A stretch of DNA of 22,458 nt from Chara braunii (GCA_003427395.1 BFEA01001164.1:77194-99651); one strand, 5' to 3'; shown: positions 1 to 9,601, counted from the first letter of the stretch. The notes: generated by a model not told the origin, from the sequence alone. Numbers and translations are program-made.

Positions 1-667
1 GTGTTGGAATTTGTGATTGAAGATTACATAATCTTTTGTGGAATTTCGTTCTCAGCTAGAAATTCGTTTTCCTGTGGAAAAAGCTACCATCAGGTCGGAA
101 ATTGGAATCGGGAACACTGTAGCAGGAGACCTGTAAGCAGCCAGCTCGAATGCTGCTCTCTTAAACGCTTGCATTGCCAGGATGTCCTCTGTTCTTTACC
201 GCGCCAAGAAGGGGCGACGGGGAGCAGAAGAGGGGGAGGAGGTGTGAGGCTAGGTGGCACATTTTAGCTGTTAATGATTATGAGCTGCAGGACTGTCTGT
301 ATGTGGAGCAAGGCTCCCACAGTTGATTTTTGGAAGGGAGGAGAGTTTTCTTCGAGGAACGGACAATACACCCATTCGACGCGTGGTCAAGGAGGAAAGC
401 TGCATCGACTGTGTGGAGAGATGTTTTCGGATCAATCGCCCCTGCTTGTCCTTGAAACCTCCACCTGGAAGTTAAGTTGTCCGTCTCCTGCTCGGCAGTG
501 CTTGCCACATGGGGTTCACTTCCAGCATGATCTGGCGAGGGAGGGTAAGGTGTCGAGGCAGAAGATGTCCACTTTGGTAGTGGTGGACCCTGGCCTGAGC
601 AGGGCAAACCATTCTGAGCTGGTGTAGATAACGGTACATCGCCAGACTACCTCCGGAGAGATTTGGG
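1..667. other. Unassigned sequence, no gene recognised
   Basis: Both strands carry only short open frames (up to about 117 codons) with no recognisable domain, no signal peptide and no matching frame across the stretch. No RNA gene, inverted repeat or tandem repeat was found here by eye. Confidence 0.5.
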
Positions 668-763
668 TTTATCTTACCCTCTGAGGGTCACTTAGAGGGT
701 CACTCAGAGGGTACTGTACCATTTATCTTATCCTCTGAGGGTCACTCAGAAGGTACTGTACCA
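668..763. repeat. Two-copy tandem repeat with internal palindrome
   Basis: Two units start with TTTATCTTA at 668 and 722 (period 54) and both end in GGTACTGTACCAT. Unit 1 contains the perfect inverted repeat ACCCTCTGAG (676-685) and CTCAGAGGGT (703-712), so it can form a 10-bp stem with a 17-nt loop. Unit 2 is about 12 bases shorter because it lacks one GGGTCACT(T/C)AGA module, and its palindrome is weaker. No function is evident. Confidence 0.75.
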
Positions 764-769
764 TGTCCT

Positions 770-1911
770 CGGCGGAAAGCGTGTGATGTCGCGGCGCTCT
801 TTCGTAGTGCTGGAGAAGTGTGGACTTGGGGGATGGGTGGGTAGGGAGGGGCAGCAAAGTTGTTTCTAAGACGTCAGTCGCGTGGGCTTAGTGTGTCCTA
901 CCTTTCAGCAAAAGGTTAGAAAGGAGACAAGGCAGGGAGGGTATAGCTGTGAGCCGTTGAGGACACCGGGGAGTGAGTGTTTAAAGGTGTAGGGTTTCTG
1001 GCCAGCAATAATGGCTGGAATGACGATGACGCCGCCTTTGTATGTGTTTTTTTTTGCTGACATTACGCAGTGTTGGAGTGCCCAACGATCCGTGGATGGA
1101 GGTGGGCCACGTGTAGAAAGCAGGCGTTCGCAATCTTCATCTTCTAGCATTTGCATCTTGCATGCACTATTACCTCACTACGTGTTTTGCCGCAAAGCGC
1201 GGGGACGCATGGTGATGGGACCGGGGGGAATCAGGAGTTGTGTTTTTTCTTTGCTTGGCTTTTGTCAGTGCTTGATGGATGTGTCCAGGTGGGGGAGTGG
1301 CAAGCAAGGCTCAGGCTGTGGTGAAGGAACATGCCAGCCGACTTTGTGGAGTTCGTTGAGCTCGAGTGCGAGCAGCAACTCTGAGCTCTCTTGAAAGACT
1401 AGTGGGGGCAAGAAAACGACTATGTTTCACATCGAGCACCACGCCGTGTCGCTGTTTGACTGCCGCCTGTGCTTTGTCAGTCCGCAATTATGCATCTGGT
1501 GCGCCGAAAAACTGTCTACTACTCTTATAATGAGGTGAAATGCAATGAGTTGGGATGGAGAGTGGAAAAGATGGGAGCTGAGAGTAAGGGAGCTGGAGGG
1601 GAGCGAAGGAAGGTAAGAAATGTTCGATGGAACGGGATGTGGACGGCATCCTGTTTGCAAGTATTGTTTTGGGGACGATGGGTTCGATCTTTTTGGGAGT
1701 TTCGCGTCCGAAATTTGATCTTTTTAACATAAAGGATGGCTGTTGTGGATGACGGCAGCACTGACCTGTAGTCCTCAAAAGACTGGCAACTGCCTGTTGC
1801 CTTGCCTAGACAATGGTGGAGAGCGTGGGCGGGGCATGTACTCAAGTACACGCGAGCGTGCTCAAAACGGGCTCTTCCCATTCGGGTTCAAAAAGCCTAG
1901 TAAACATGCAT
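770..1911. other. Unassigned sequence, no gene recognised
   Basis: Short overlapping frames occur on both strands (longest about 127 codons, 1011-1394 on +). Their translations lack any family signature and look like chance frames. No RNA gene or mobile element was seen. Confidence 0.5.
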
Positions 1912-2066
1912 GGAAGAGAGAGCGCAAGGGGCTCGGCCAGAGGAAGATGGGTATTTCTGGCGCTTCTGGTGGCTTGTAAGACGATTACCGCGTGTCCCAA
2001 ATCGGGATATGTACATGGGTGAGAGGCCAAAGGAAGAGAGAGAGCAAGGGGCGCTCTCGGCCAGAG
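1912..2066. repeat. Imperfect direct repeat, GA-rich
   Basis: A segment at 1912-1942 starting GGAAGAGAGAGCGCAAGGGG recurs at 2032-2066 with a small insertion (GCGCTCTC) before CGGCCAGAG. The spacing is about 120 bp, consistent with a diverged local duplication. Confidence 0.55.
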
Positions 2067-2770
2067 AGTTGAATCGAAGCTATTGAGTGGTGCCAACTTC
2101 AGGCAGTGTGATGCTGTGGAAAAAGCTTATAGCCGTCCGGATCGGCGGCTACAGTGTAGTGCTGGAGCACAGGAAGGGTCCTTCCGTCTTCAGCTTACAT
2201 AGTCGGTCGGCAGTGTAATGTAAATCCTTGTTGCGGAGTATTTATGTTTCTCATCGAGTTCCACGTACAGGTACGTCGAGATCATTGATTCACTTGGGCT
2301 GTGCCGACAGTCCTCGAGTTGATTCTTCAAATCGGGTTCGGATAGGGCGTGTTAGACTCGACAAGCAGTCGCGACTATGTGCTAATACCCTTATAGCACT
2401 GTCCTTCCCGAGTTGGACGGCAGGGGTGGGCGAAAACATTGGTAGAGTCTGTGTGTTTTGTTGCATCAACTCTGGCGGTGTTCTGATAGCTCCGAAGATC
2501 TCCTTCTGGACGACGCAAAGCCGTGGTTTGCTGCTTCAGCTGAGGGGCGGAGTTATTCTCGAAGTCCAATTTGGCATTCCATTAGCAGAGCACAGCTTTC
2601 ATGCTTGCTTTGGTGGTTTTGCCGTCTTTCTCTGCCTCGTCTTGTGACTGTTGTTATTCAACTTCATTTCAGGAAAGTGGAGAGTGCGCCTGAGAAGAAG
2701 GCGCAGTCGGATGGATGTGCAGTCCTCTTCTTCCCCTTCGGACAGATCTTCCTTGCGTGGCGCATAATCG
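2067..2770. other. Unassigned sequence, no gene recognised
   Basis: The longest frame (2228-2647, +, 139 codons) has no recognisable domain and overlaps other frames of similar length. I see no mobile element or RNA gene. Confidence 0.5.
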
Positions 2771-3036
2771 GTTATAATTTGGTCTGCAAGCTCACTCGCT
2801 CAACGTGTCGGCACCCACGATTGTGGGTTGTCGCATGTGTCATTTGTCTGTCATGTTTCCCAAGAAGAAGATGAGAGATACGGAGACCTATCCATCTCAT
2901 GTTATGATTTGGTCTCCGAGCTTACTCGCTCAAGATGTTGGCGTCTACGATTGTGGGTTGTTGCTTTGTCTCATTTTTCTGTCATGTTTTTGCAACAAGA
3001 GGATGGGAGAGATGCATTGAGACCTACCACCTCATG
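2771..3036. repeat. Two-copy tandem repeat, period 130 bp
   Basis: Copy 1 (2771-2900) and copy 2 (2901-about 3036) align along their length. Shared blocks include ATTTGGTCT at 2777 and 2907, CGATTGTGGGTTGT, TCTGTCATGTTT and GGAGACCTA/TGAGACCTA. The copies are clearly diverged, so the duplication is not recent. Confidence 0.8.
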
Positions 3037-3290
3037 TGTGTTGTTTCCCTTTTGTTACGTCTGTCTGGCATTCAAGGGCGAACCTCAACGGATCTTCATT
3101 TGCCAGCGAGTATTTGCTGCAAATTTCGAAGTGTGAATTCTTCCTCTAGTTGTAGCGGGGACTGTGTGCCACAAGTGGTGTCCCTTGACTTTTACCATTT
3201 CTCAAAGTGATGGTGGAGTTCGCGATACGAGGGAGAGCGAGGACAGGTGCAGGCAACTCCGAGCAAAGGATCGGGCACTGTGGTTGAGGA
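3037..3290. other. Unassigned sequence
   Basis: No gene, RNA or repeat recognised. Short frames here lack family signatures. Confidence 0.5.
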
Positions 3291-3418
3291 TGGAGGTTGT
3301 TGGACATTGGATGCGGGGCAGTCGATGGATGCAAGGATAATCGCGGTATGCGGCGAATGCTGGATGTTGTTGGACACCGAATGTGGGGCAGTCGATGGCT
3401 GCGAGTGTAATTGCGTAA
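3291..3418. repeat. Two-copy tandem repeat, period 70 bp
   Basis: TGGAGGTTGTTGGAC at 3291 recurs as TGGATGTTGTTGGAC at 3361. Both are followed by a shared GGGGCAGTCGATGG block and a (G/T)TAATYGCG block. Confidence 0.75.
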
Positions 3419-3779
3419 CTGGTCATTTTGACGAGGAGGAAACAACACAGCTGCAAACAGGCAGCCAGCGCAAACGGAGAGGGAGCAGCAGTGTGAAAGG
3501 AAAATATTTCTAAGGGAAGACCAGGGAAGTGGATGTCTGTTGTGTTTGTGTGTACTCCACCGTATACCTCCTGAAGAATGGCGAGAAGGAAGCTATACAG
3601 CTCTGGATGCCGGACGATCTTCATGCGCCTGCAGCTGCATTTTGTCCATCCCCTTGGGATAGGTGTGTGGCACTGTGTGCCCCTACATCATGACTCTTTT
3701 TTTTTCTCACTTGCCTATGGAGACTGCAAGCTACCTGCCTTTCCAGCTGTGTCTGTAGGAACCAAGGAGAGATGTTAAT
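3419..3779. other. Unassigned sequence
   Basis: No gene or element recognised. Open frames on both strands are short and mutually overlapping. Confidence 0.5.
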
Positions 3780-4052
3780 GGATCAGACACTAGACTGCGT
3801 TCCGCTTTGGGATTGGTTGTCGTCATCTTCATCGGTTTGTTCCCTCCTCCTGTCCTCCCTCCCTCCCTCCCTCCCTCCCTCCATCCATCCATCCATCCCT
3901 CCCTTCGTCTTTCCTCTGCTCCCTGTTGACCATGGAATCGGACGCTCGACCGTGGTCCGCTTTGGGATCCGGTCGTCGCATCTCCGTCAGTCAGTTCGTT
4001 CCCTCTTATATCCTCCCTCCGTCCCTTCTTCTTTCCTCTTCTCCCTTTTGAC
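3780..4052. repeat. Two-copy tandem duplication with (CCCT)n/(CCAT)n expansion
   Basis: Copy 1 (3780-3931) and copy 2 (3935-4052) share the blocks ATC(A/G)GAC(A/G)CT, TCCGCTTTGGGAT, TTCGTTCCCTC/TTTGTTCCCTC, TCCTCCCTCC and CTTCTTTCCTCTTCTCC/CGTCTTTCCTCTGCTCC. Copy 1 carries an expanded pyrimidine microsatellite, (CCCT)n then (CCAT)n, at about 3857-3900. Copy 2 has only a vestige of it, so the expansion followed the duplication or contracted in one copy. Confidence 0.75.
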
Positions 4053-4679
4053 ACAGCTGGCAGGCAACTTTTGCCTGGTTCCTTCTGTAGCGCGTGTCTT
4101 TGTCTTTCTTTCCTTAACGTTGACCCCATTGGCGCTTGGCCTTTGCCACTGGATGGTAAGGGCGACGCTCACTCTACTTGCATGGTGTGCCTGTCCAGGC
4201 TGTTGTTGCCGAACTTCATCAAACCTGGATTGTTTGGCAGCAGTCATAGATACTGAATAGCGTGTCTCGCAACTTGTGCAATTTGTTTACTTGTGATAGA
4301 TGTAATTTTATACATAAGAATCTGTCCGCACCCAAAATTTTTAACCTTGCGCCCCTTGCAGTTGTCGTCTTGTTGACAATGCTTAGTGTTGGGGCACGGG
4401 GCGGGGGGGGGAGGGGGAGGGGGTCATGTGGAACTACTGAATCGCAACAAAAAAAAGGGAAAAAAAGGAGTATGGATTGCGGGCATTGGAAAAGAAGATG
4501 ATGGGGAGACAGATGGGAGGGTCCCAGATTCTCCGAAAGAGATGCGGGAGCAAGAAGAGTTCCGACTTCAAACCCTGACTGCCTTCCGCCGAATACAACG
4601 TACGGTTGTTGTGGCTGCATCTAGACAGAAAGATGCCTCAAATACGGCTATAATATAATGAAATGACCGTATGTTATAT
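4053..4679. other. Unassigned sequence with a G-run cluster
   Basis: No gene recognised. G-runs at 4391-4423 fit a G-quadruplex pattern on the + strand (runs of three or more G separated by 1-3 bases). An A-rich patch follows at 4448-4467. Confidence 0.5.
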
Positions 4680-4745
4680 GCTCGGGGGAAGAAGGTAGCA
4701 GGCACTTGTAGCTGTTGATTGACAGGTCATGAGTTCAAACCCAAA
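4680..4745 (+). pseudogene. tRNA-Asn-like relic (or SINE head)
   Basis: The segment resembles a degenerate tRNA. It has GCTC near 4680, GGTAGCAGGC in the D-arm region, GTAGCTGTTGATTGACAGGTC in the anticodon region with GTT where a tRNA-Asn anticodon would lie, and GAGTTCAAACCC (4731-4742) matching the T-arm/B-box consensus. The D-loop is too long and no acceptor stem pairs, so it cannot be a functional tRNA. It directly abuts the tandem repeat that starts at 4746, so it may be part of that repeat's origin. This could be chance similarity. Confidence 0.3.
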
Positions 4746-5186
4746 CCCAGTGAATGGCTCGCGGACGTTGATAACTCCTTTCTCTTGATGGCCCGCTTGC
4801 CCTGCCCGCTACCACTTTCTCCCTGTTCCTTTCCCACCACTCTTACAGATGGCCTCCACAGTTCAAGAGTTGAAACTTCAAAGCGCAAAACCAGTGAATG
4901 GTGAAGTCATTCCATAACTAGATGGGTTCGCCGATGTTGAAATAGCTCCTCTGTATTCATGGCCGCCTTGCCCTGCGCCCTACGGCTTTCTCCCCGTTCT
5001 TCCACGACTCCGTGGATGGCCTTCACTTGTACAAGTTAACCATACCAGTGAATTGTGAAGTCGTTCCATAAGCCTATGTTGAAATAGCTCCTCTGTATTC
5101 ATCGCCGCCTTGCCCTGCGCCCTACGGCTTTCTCCCCGTTCTTCCACGACTCCGTGGATGGCCTTCACTTGTACGAGTTAACCATG
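4746..5186. repeat. Three-copy tandem repeat, about 150-bp units
   Basis: Units begin at CCAGTGAAT (4746, 4891, 5045), with spacings of 145 and 154 bp. Units 2 and 3 are almost identical from ATGTTGAAATAGCTCC through the final AGTTAACCAT. Unit 1 is more diverged but keeps the same block order (GTTGATAACTCC, GCTTGCCCTGC, TTTCTCCCTGTTC, GATGGCC). This is a small minisatellite or satellite fragment; the right-hand pair is the most recent duplication. Confidence 0.85.
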
Positions 5187-5469
5187 CTCATCCGCTACCT
5201 TTTTCTGCGTGCAGAAAGCACGGGTCTTGTCGATTTGGCCAGTCTGTTCGCAGTCGTCACGCCCGTGCTGATGCTTAGAAGGTCCCAAGTCACACTAAGA
5301 AATCACAAACCTGGTTGTATATTATTATTATTATCTATCTCCTAGAAAAACTCGAAGGGGAAACTGGACGATGGGCCAGGGGCCAGGTTTCGGAAGGGCG
5401 ATGGGCTGTTGGAATACGAGTACGCAATTGGCCCTTGTGGACGGACAGATCTCCTGTAAAAATTGTTAC
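5187..5469. other. Unassigned sequence
   Basis: No gene recognised. A short (TTA)n tract lies at about 5321-5333. The segment 5370-5410 is rich in GGGCCAGG/GGGCGATGGG motifs, but I could not tie it to an element. Confidence 0.5.
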
Positions 5470-5473
5470 TTAA

Positions 5474-5673
5474 ACCGCCAGTACTTGGCCCAGCTATAGG
5501 CCGCGGCGCTTTCCCGTTAACACGCCGCGCCTAACGGCTTTGGGGTACCGGACCTCAATGGCTGGAAGCGCCAGCCAAAACAATTTTGAAACGGTACCCT
5601 GCCGCTTCGGTGAAAATCGGTGCGCAGGGGCATTCCAGGCTCGGCATCGATAGCTGGGCCAAGTACTGGTGGT
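5474..5673. mobile_element. TTAA-type MITE, copy 1 (strong inverted repeat)
   Basis: The left arm begins ACCGCCAGTACTTGGCCC and continues CAGCTAT. The reverse complement of the right arm (ending at 5673) begins ACCACCAGTACTTGGCCC and continues CAGCTAT. That is 23 of 24 bases identical. TTAA precedes the left end (5470-5473) but does not follow the right end, so the right junction is altered. The centre contains a nested stem: GGGTACCG (5543-5550) pairs with CGGTACCC (5592-5599), enclosing the perfect hairpin TGGCTGG-aagcg-CCAGCCA (5559-5577). There is no coding capacity; it is non-autonomous. The same family occurs at 8372, 19893, 20043 and 20259. Confidence 0.75.
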
Positions 5674-5783
5674 CGCTTCGAAAACAGAGGCGTGGCGGTT
5701 AACACGGAGGCCCCATGCATCGGACTCTCCCTTGGCGCACAGGGCCTGCGGCCGATGTATGAGAAAGGTAACTAACTGGTCAT
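5674..5783. mobile_element. Right-hand module shared with the element at 8372
   Basis: This segment aligns with the interior and right part of the 8372-8497 element: CGCTT then an A-rich patch, GGCGG, TTAACACGGAGG (compare ATTACACGGAGG), then GCGGCCGATGTATGAGA (compare GCGGCCGATATGAGA). The expected terminus CTGGAGGT-TTAA is not preserved here. The 5474-5783 region is therefore probably a composite of two related elements, or one element interrupted by another. Confidence 0.55.
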
Positions 5784-5993
5784 GAGCTCAATTTGCGATG
5801 TAATCAGAAGAAGAGGGTCGGGTCAGCTTTTCTTTTCTTTGTTGGCTTTTGTTTTGTCGTCTTGTGCTGCTTTGATTTTACTTATGGCAAACATTTTAGG
5901 GAATAATCGCACTAGCACTTTCCGTAATGCATCTGACTTCAATTACGGCCAGGCGGGGACGAAGCACACCGTGATCATGTCCAGAACTTGGTA
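5784..5993. other. Unassigned sequence
   Basis: A 70-codon frame (5782-5994, +) has a hydrophobic stretch (LFFSLLAFVLSSCAALILL) but no recognisable family. It lies between two mobile elements, and I treat it as a chance frame. Confidence 0.45.
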
Positions 5994-6066
5994 AGAAAGG
6001 GTCCCTAGTGAGAGTATGGACCTCGCCGCACCACTCTCCAAATGTGCAAAATGAGAATGATCTTTT

Positions 6067-6179
6067 ACAATCTGGGTAATGGCCCCAGTCCTACCCTCCG
6101 GGTTCTTTGTTGAGGTTCCCCGGCCTCTACTTATTCGAGTAATAAATGTTAAAACTTTGCAACAAAAAAAAAAAAAAAA
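6067..6179 (+). mobile_element. Short poly(A) retroposon (SINE-like)
   Basis: A sequence starting near CTGGGTAATGGCCCCAGT (from about 6072) ends in a run of about 17 A (6163-6179), after an AATAAA-like motif at about 6141. Its core matches the minus-strand retroposon at 20549-21232: TGGGTAATGG(C/T)CCCAGT, then CCGGGTT(C/G)TTTGTT and a CCCCGG/CCCGGG box. Candidate target-site duplication: AGAATGATCTTTT (6054-6066) against AGAAAGATCTTTT (6180-6192), 12 of 13 matching. An alternative duplication (AGAAAG...TCCCTAG at 5994-6007 and 6180-6198) would make the element start near 6008. No coding capacity is seen. Confidence 0.6.
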
Positions 6180-6199
6180 AGAAAGATCTTTTCCCTAGA

Positions 6200-8070
6200 G
6201 CATGGAAAAGATCCACCACCATAACTTTTGTCTTTTGTGCATTTTGTGAGTGGTGCGGCAGGCCCCGTGCCCTTACCATCCCGAATCGTGCTGGAATAAG
6301 CCAAGTACAATAATGTTGGGGGCCTTTATTTTTTTTTCTTTTTCCTGTCGTTTTGTGACCTTTCGTTTCACCGTCAGCAAATAGGTCACAAGGCTGAACT
6401 CTGTGGTGAAATTGCAGTAACACAATAATGTTAGGGCAAACCTCGGAAGGGCGAGATGACCTTGAGATATCGTCATGTGTGTTTTATTTATTATGCATGT
6501 AATTTTCATCAAGTTAATTGCAGATTTGTCATATCTAGAGTCTTTCTGCTGTGCTCGAACTGACCAACCGAAGGTATAAGGTAATTCAGAATTGTAGTAT
6601 TTTTTGCTCATCTGCTTCCAGTGGGGCAGCGCAGCGGCCAGTAGCTAGGCTTCCTTTTAGCTTTGTGCTTTTGTCGTTTTTTTTTCTTCTGTCGTTTAGA
6701 TCTACTTTCAGTAAACTGGCCAGGAGCTTGAAGCTTGAATCATGTTGAACCGAGGGGCTCGCCACGCCAATGTGGAAAGGCAACGAAAAAGAAAATTTAT
6801 GGCTGTCAGAATAAATTTGACACTGCCTCCCTTTGACAGCTTGCCGCCTTTTAGCCACACAGCACTGTAGAATGGACGCACTTGTGAATGCAAGATGGAA
6901 AAAAAAAAGACGGCCGTGCCCGAGGGTACAACAAGCATTGCTATTAGTCCATGGCGACCTCACGCCCACTCGCCAAATTTTGAAGAGAAGTCGATGGTGC
7001 AGCCGAGGACTGTCCAAAGCATCGGAGTCGCAGGGGTTAAGGTGGATTATCACTTACAGCGATTCAACAACTTTCGAAAGGAGGTGTCTGTCTGTCGAGA
7101 AGCATTCTCTGACAACGTACGTACTTGCGAATTTGCTTCCCGTCTCCAATTTTGACAGCCTGTGGCCAAGAGAAACGATTGAAAATCGTGTTTTCGACTG
7201 TTGCACAGTGACCTACTCATTACGGAATGCCAAGTACAAAAGTTGCCCTACACTGTACGGAAAACAAAAGTTGCCGCGCCCCGCGCTGAAAACAAAAGTG
7301 ACAGTGCCGGTCGCACTGGAACCTTTGACCCAACATGTACTTCTGTCCATTCTGGAGAAGCGACGAGTGCGGAAAATAACGAACTGTGCAGTCCGGAGAC
7401 AGTACAACGCGCAAGGGGTTCTGCCAGGCCCGGTGGGGGGCGTCATCCGAGGCCCGCTATTCACTTTAGGTATATATATATTAGACCTTTCTTTGTATTG
7501 TGGGTGGTTTTTTTGCTTGTTATGGGGTGTAAACTGACAATCTGTAGACTTCTCCGTCTGGTGCGGGTGAGTGACAGTCGGTACCTTGAGGGGAGTGGTG
7601 GTTGCCCACCTCGGGGTATCAGTTGTCGGGCAGTCGTTGATGCTTAACCACAGCCGGGGTTAAGCTGGATTATCACTTACAGTGTAATCAGTCAGGGGAT
7701 TCTGCAGACTGGTTTTGAGGGTTCAGCCTCCTGATGAATATCACGTACAAGAGTTTTGACGAGGGGAATTATGAGTAGCTAAAGCACGAGTACACCGCCT
7801 ATACATCAGTCGTGGCCCCCTCACTGCGGATTTTGAAGTTCGGAAAGGCAACAAAGGCCATTGATGAAATTTATCTACGGTGGCCTGGGCGCGAAAGTTG
7901 CAGTGGTGGGGAAGAGTTCAGTTTCTGCAAGGCTGGGGCAATGTACTGGCCGCTGAACGTATGAGAAGGGTTATGCGGTGAAGGTGAGAAATTGAAGACC
8001 CACAGTCACTTACGAACTTCTACGGCCTCGCCGCTCCGCTCATCATATCTGGACTTGGTTTGCATCCTGA
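6200..8070. other. Unassigned sequence, no gene supported
   Basis: This holds the longest frame outside the retrotransposon (6833-7537, +, 234 codons), but it opens with TTG, its first ATG is at about 6872, it resembles no known family, and several other frames overlap it. A 27-bp direct repeat (GGGGTTAAGNTGGATTATCACTTACAG) occurs at about 7033 and 7656. No RNA gene or complete mobile element was identified. Confidence 0.45.
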
Positions 8071-8170
8071 TGCATTCAAAATATTGGCATTTGGTGAGTG
8101 GTACAATGAGGCGCCTCGCCAAAACAACACATTCGAAATGTTAGTGTTTGGCGAGAGGTACAGTGTGGCT
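8071..8170. repeat. Two-copy direct repeat, period 59 bp
   Basis: CATTCAAAATATTGGCATTT at 8071 recurs as CATTCGAAATGTTAGTGTTT at 8130. Both are followed by GG(T/C)GAG(T/A)GGTACA. A short diverged tandem duplication. Confidence 0.6.
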
Positions 8171-8344
8171 ACTAGCAAAAATTGTGGTTTGTCTACTAGC
8201 AAAGTATTTGCCTGTGCTAATTGGGAAGGAGATCAGGGATTCCATGTTTCCGGCAAATGAAATTTTGTAGAGTGCAGAAATGACACTTCCAAGGTGAACG
8301 TTGTGATGTGAGAGTTTTACTCTTGGACTTCAGCACTTATCAAT
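8171..8344. other. Unassigned sequence
   Basis: No gene or element recognised. Confidence 0.4.
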
Positions 8345-8371
8345 AGGCTTTTGCGGATGACATTTCTTTAA

Positions 8372-8497
8372 ACCTCCAGTACCTTTCCCCGCTTGAAAAA
8401 AAAGGGGCGGCGGATTACACGGAGGTGCAGGGCAATCACGAAACGGCCGATGACATTTTCAGGCCCGCGGCCGATATGAGAGAATGGCGCTGGAGGT
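8372..8497. mobile_element. TTAA-type MITE, copy 2, with exact TTAA duplication
   Basis: The 126-bp element begins ACCTCCAGTACC and ends GCGCTGGAGGT. The terminal 8 bases are perfect inverted repeats (ACCTCCAG). TTAA immediately precedes (8368-8371) and follows (8498-8501), giving a 4-bp target-site duplication. The flanks joined across a single TTAA match the uninterrupted repeat copies at 8794-8823 and 8987-9016. The interior (GGCGGATTACACGGAGG, GCGGCCGATATGAGA) is shared with 5674-5783. It has no coding capacity. Confidence 0.8.
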
Positions 8498-8501
8498 TTA
8501 A

Positions 8502-8764
8502 AATATCGTCAGGGAGACTCTGGGATTGAGTGATATAGGCTTTTGGTAAAGCAAGAGTAGTCACCGAATACGCACTCAAAATACAGCACTCATGGCGGCA
8601 AGTATGCGAGAAACAGTCTCGACTCCTCCCAAATCAATAATAAAGAAAGAAAGAATTACATTCTGAGAACGCAATACTGGGATCGCGAACTCGGTATACC
8701 GAGTAACTCAACTCCTCCCTCGCCGCTAAGGCTGCTACATGAAGGTCCGGGGAGCGAAGGGACT
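8502..8764. other. Unassigned sequence
   Basis: No gene recognised. The motif ATAGGCTTTTGG at about 8537 resembles the start of the neighbouring repeat, but the similarity does not extend. Confidence 0.4.
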
Positions 8765-9147
8765 TGGCCATCCCCAACTAGTTTCAGCCTATGGGCTTTT
8801 GCTGATGATTTCTTTAAAATATCAATAAATTTGGAATTTAGCGAGTCCACTGAAACAATTGAAAGATTGTTTATTGTTATACATTGAGCTTTTTCAGGCT
8901 GATGTAAACTAGAACAAACGAGGTGTCCAATTTGTGTGCAAGAGCAAGAGCTTTAATTGGCCATCCCCAACTAGTTTCAGCCGATGGGCTTTTGCTGATG
9001 ATTTCTTTAAAATATCAATAAATTTAGAATTTAGCGAGTTCACTGAAACAATTGAAAGATTGCTTGTTGGTATACGTTGAGCTTTTTGAGGCTGATGTAA
9101 ACAAGAACAAACTAGGCGTGCAATTTGTGTACAAGAGCAAGAGCTTA
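8765..9147. repeat. Two-copy tandem repeat, period 193 bp
   Basis: TGGCCATCCCCAACTAGTTT begins at 8765 and again at 8958. The two copies are more than 90 percent identical by eye over about 189 bp and end in AGAGCAAGAGCTT(A/T). Part of the unit (GGCTTTTGC...TTTCTTTAAAATATC) also flanks the MITE at 8372-8497, so at least three copies or fragments exist in this window. Confidence 0.9.
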
Positions 9148-9601
9148 TGAAAAGAGTATCGGCAAGCTTTCCAGAAAAGACTTTTAGGAATCCATGTGGC
9201 TTTGGAAGTTGCTCCTCATCTCAAGTAGCTGTTATACAGGGGACTGCGATCTCATGCGTTTGAAATGAGGCGGCAGATAACCTCTCGGCTATAAGATAGC
9301 CGGTGGTGGTAATTTGGTAAATCCATTAGCCTTTCTCTTCAATTTCTTGCTCCTTATGCAGGTTGTGCTATGGGAGAATTTTTTCGAGACAATGGAATGC
9401 ACACTCTAATTATCTATGATAATCTAAGTAAACAATCAGGGGCATATCGACAAATGTCATTATCATGATAGTTCCGTCAACCACCAGGTCGAGAAGATTT
9501 CCCAGGAGATGTGTTTTATCGACATTCTCGATTAATAGAAAGAACTGCCGAAATGTCAGACCATAGTAACTACAACACATTTTCGAGGCCTCTTCGTATC
9601 A
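9148..9601. other. Unassigned sequence with a short hairpin
   Basis: No gene recognised. A perfect hairpin CGGCTAT-aag-ATAGCCG lies at 9286-9302, but no U-run follows it and I assign no function. Confidence 0.45.

Noticed and set aside
2228-2647. Open frame of 139 codons on the + strand
   Set aside because: No recognisable domain and an overlapping frame of the same length (2458-2874); probably chance.
4746-5186. Regular repeats considered as a CRISPR array
   Set aside because: Units are contiguous 150-bp tandem copies without unique spacers, and the context is eukaryotic.
6833-7537. Open frame of 234 codons on the + strand
   Set aside because: It starts with TTG, not ATG; the product matches no family I know, is rich in scattered Cys and Arg, and overlaps other frames. 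A eukaryotic gene would need more support.
9286-9302. Hairpin considered as a terminator
   Set aside because: No following T-run and no gene upstream.
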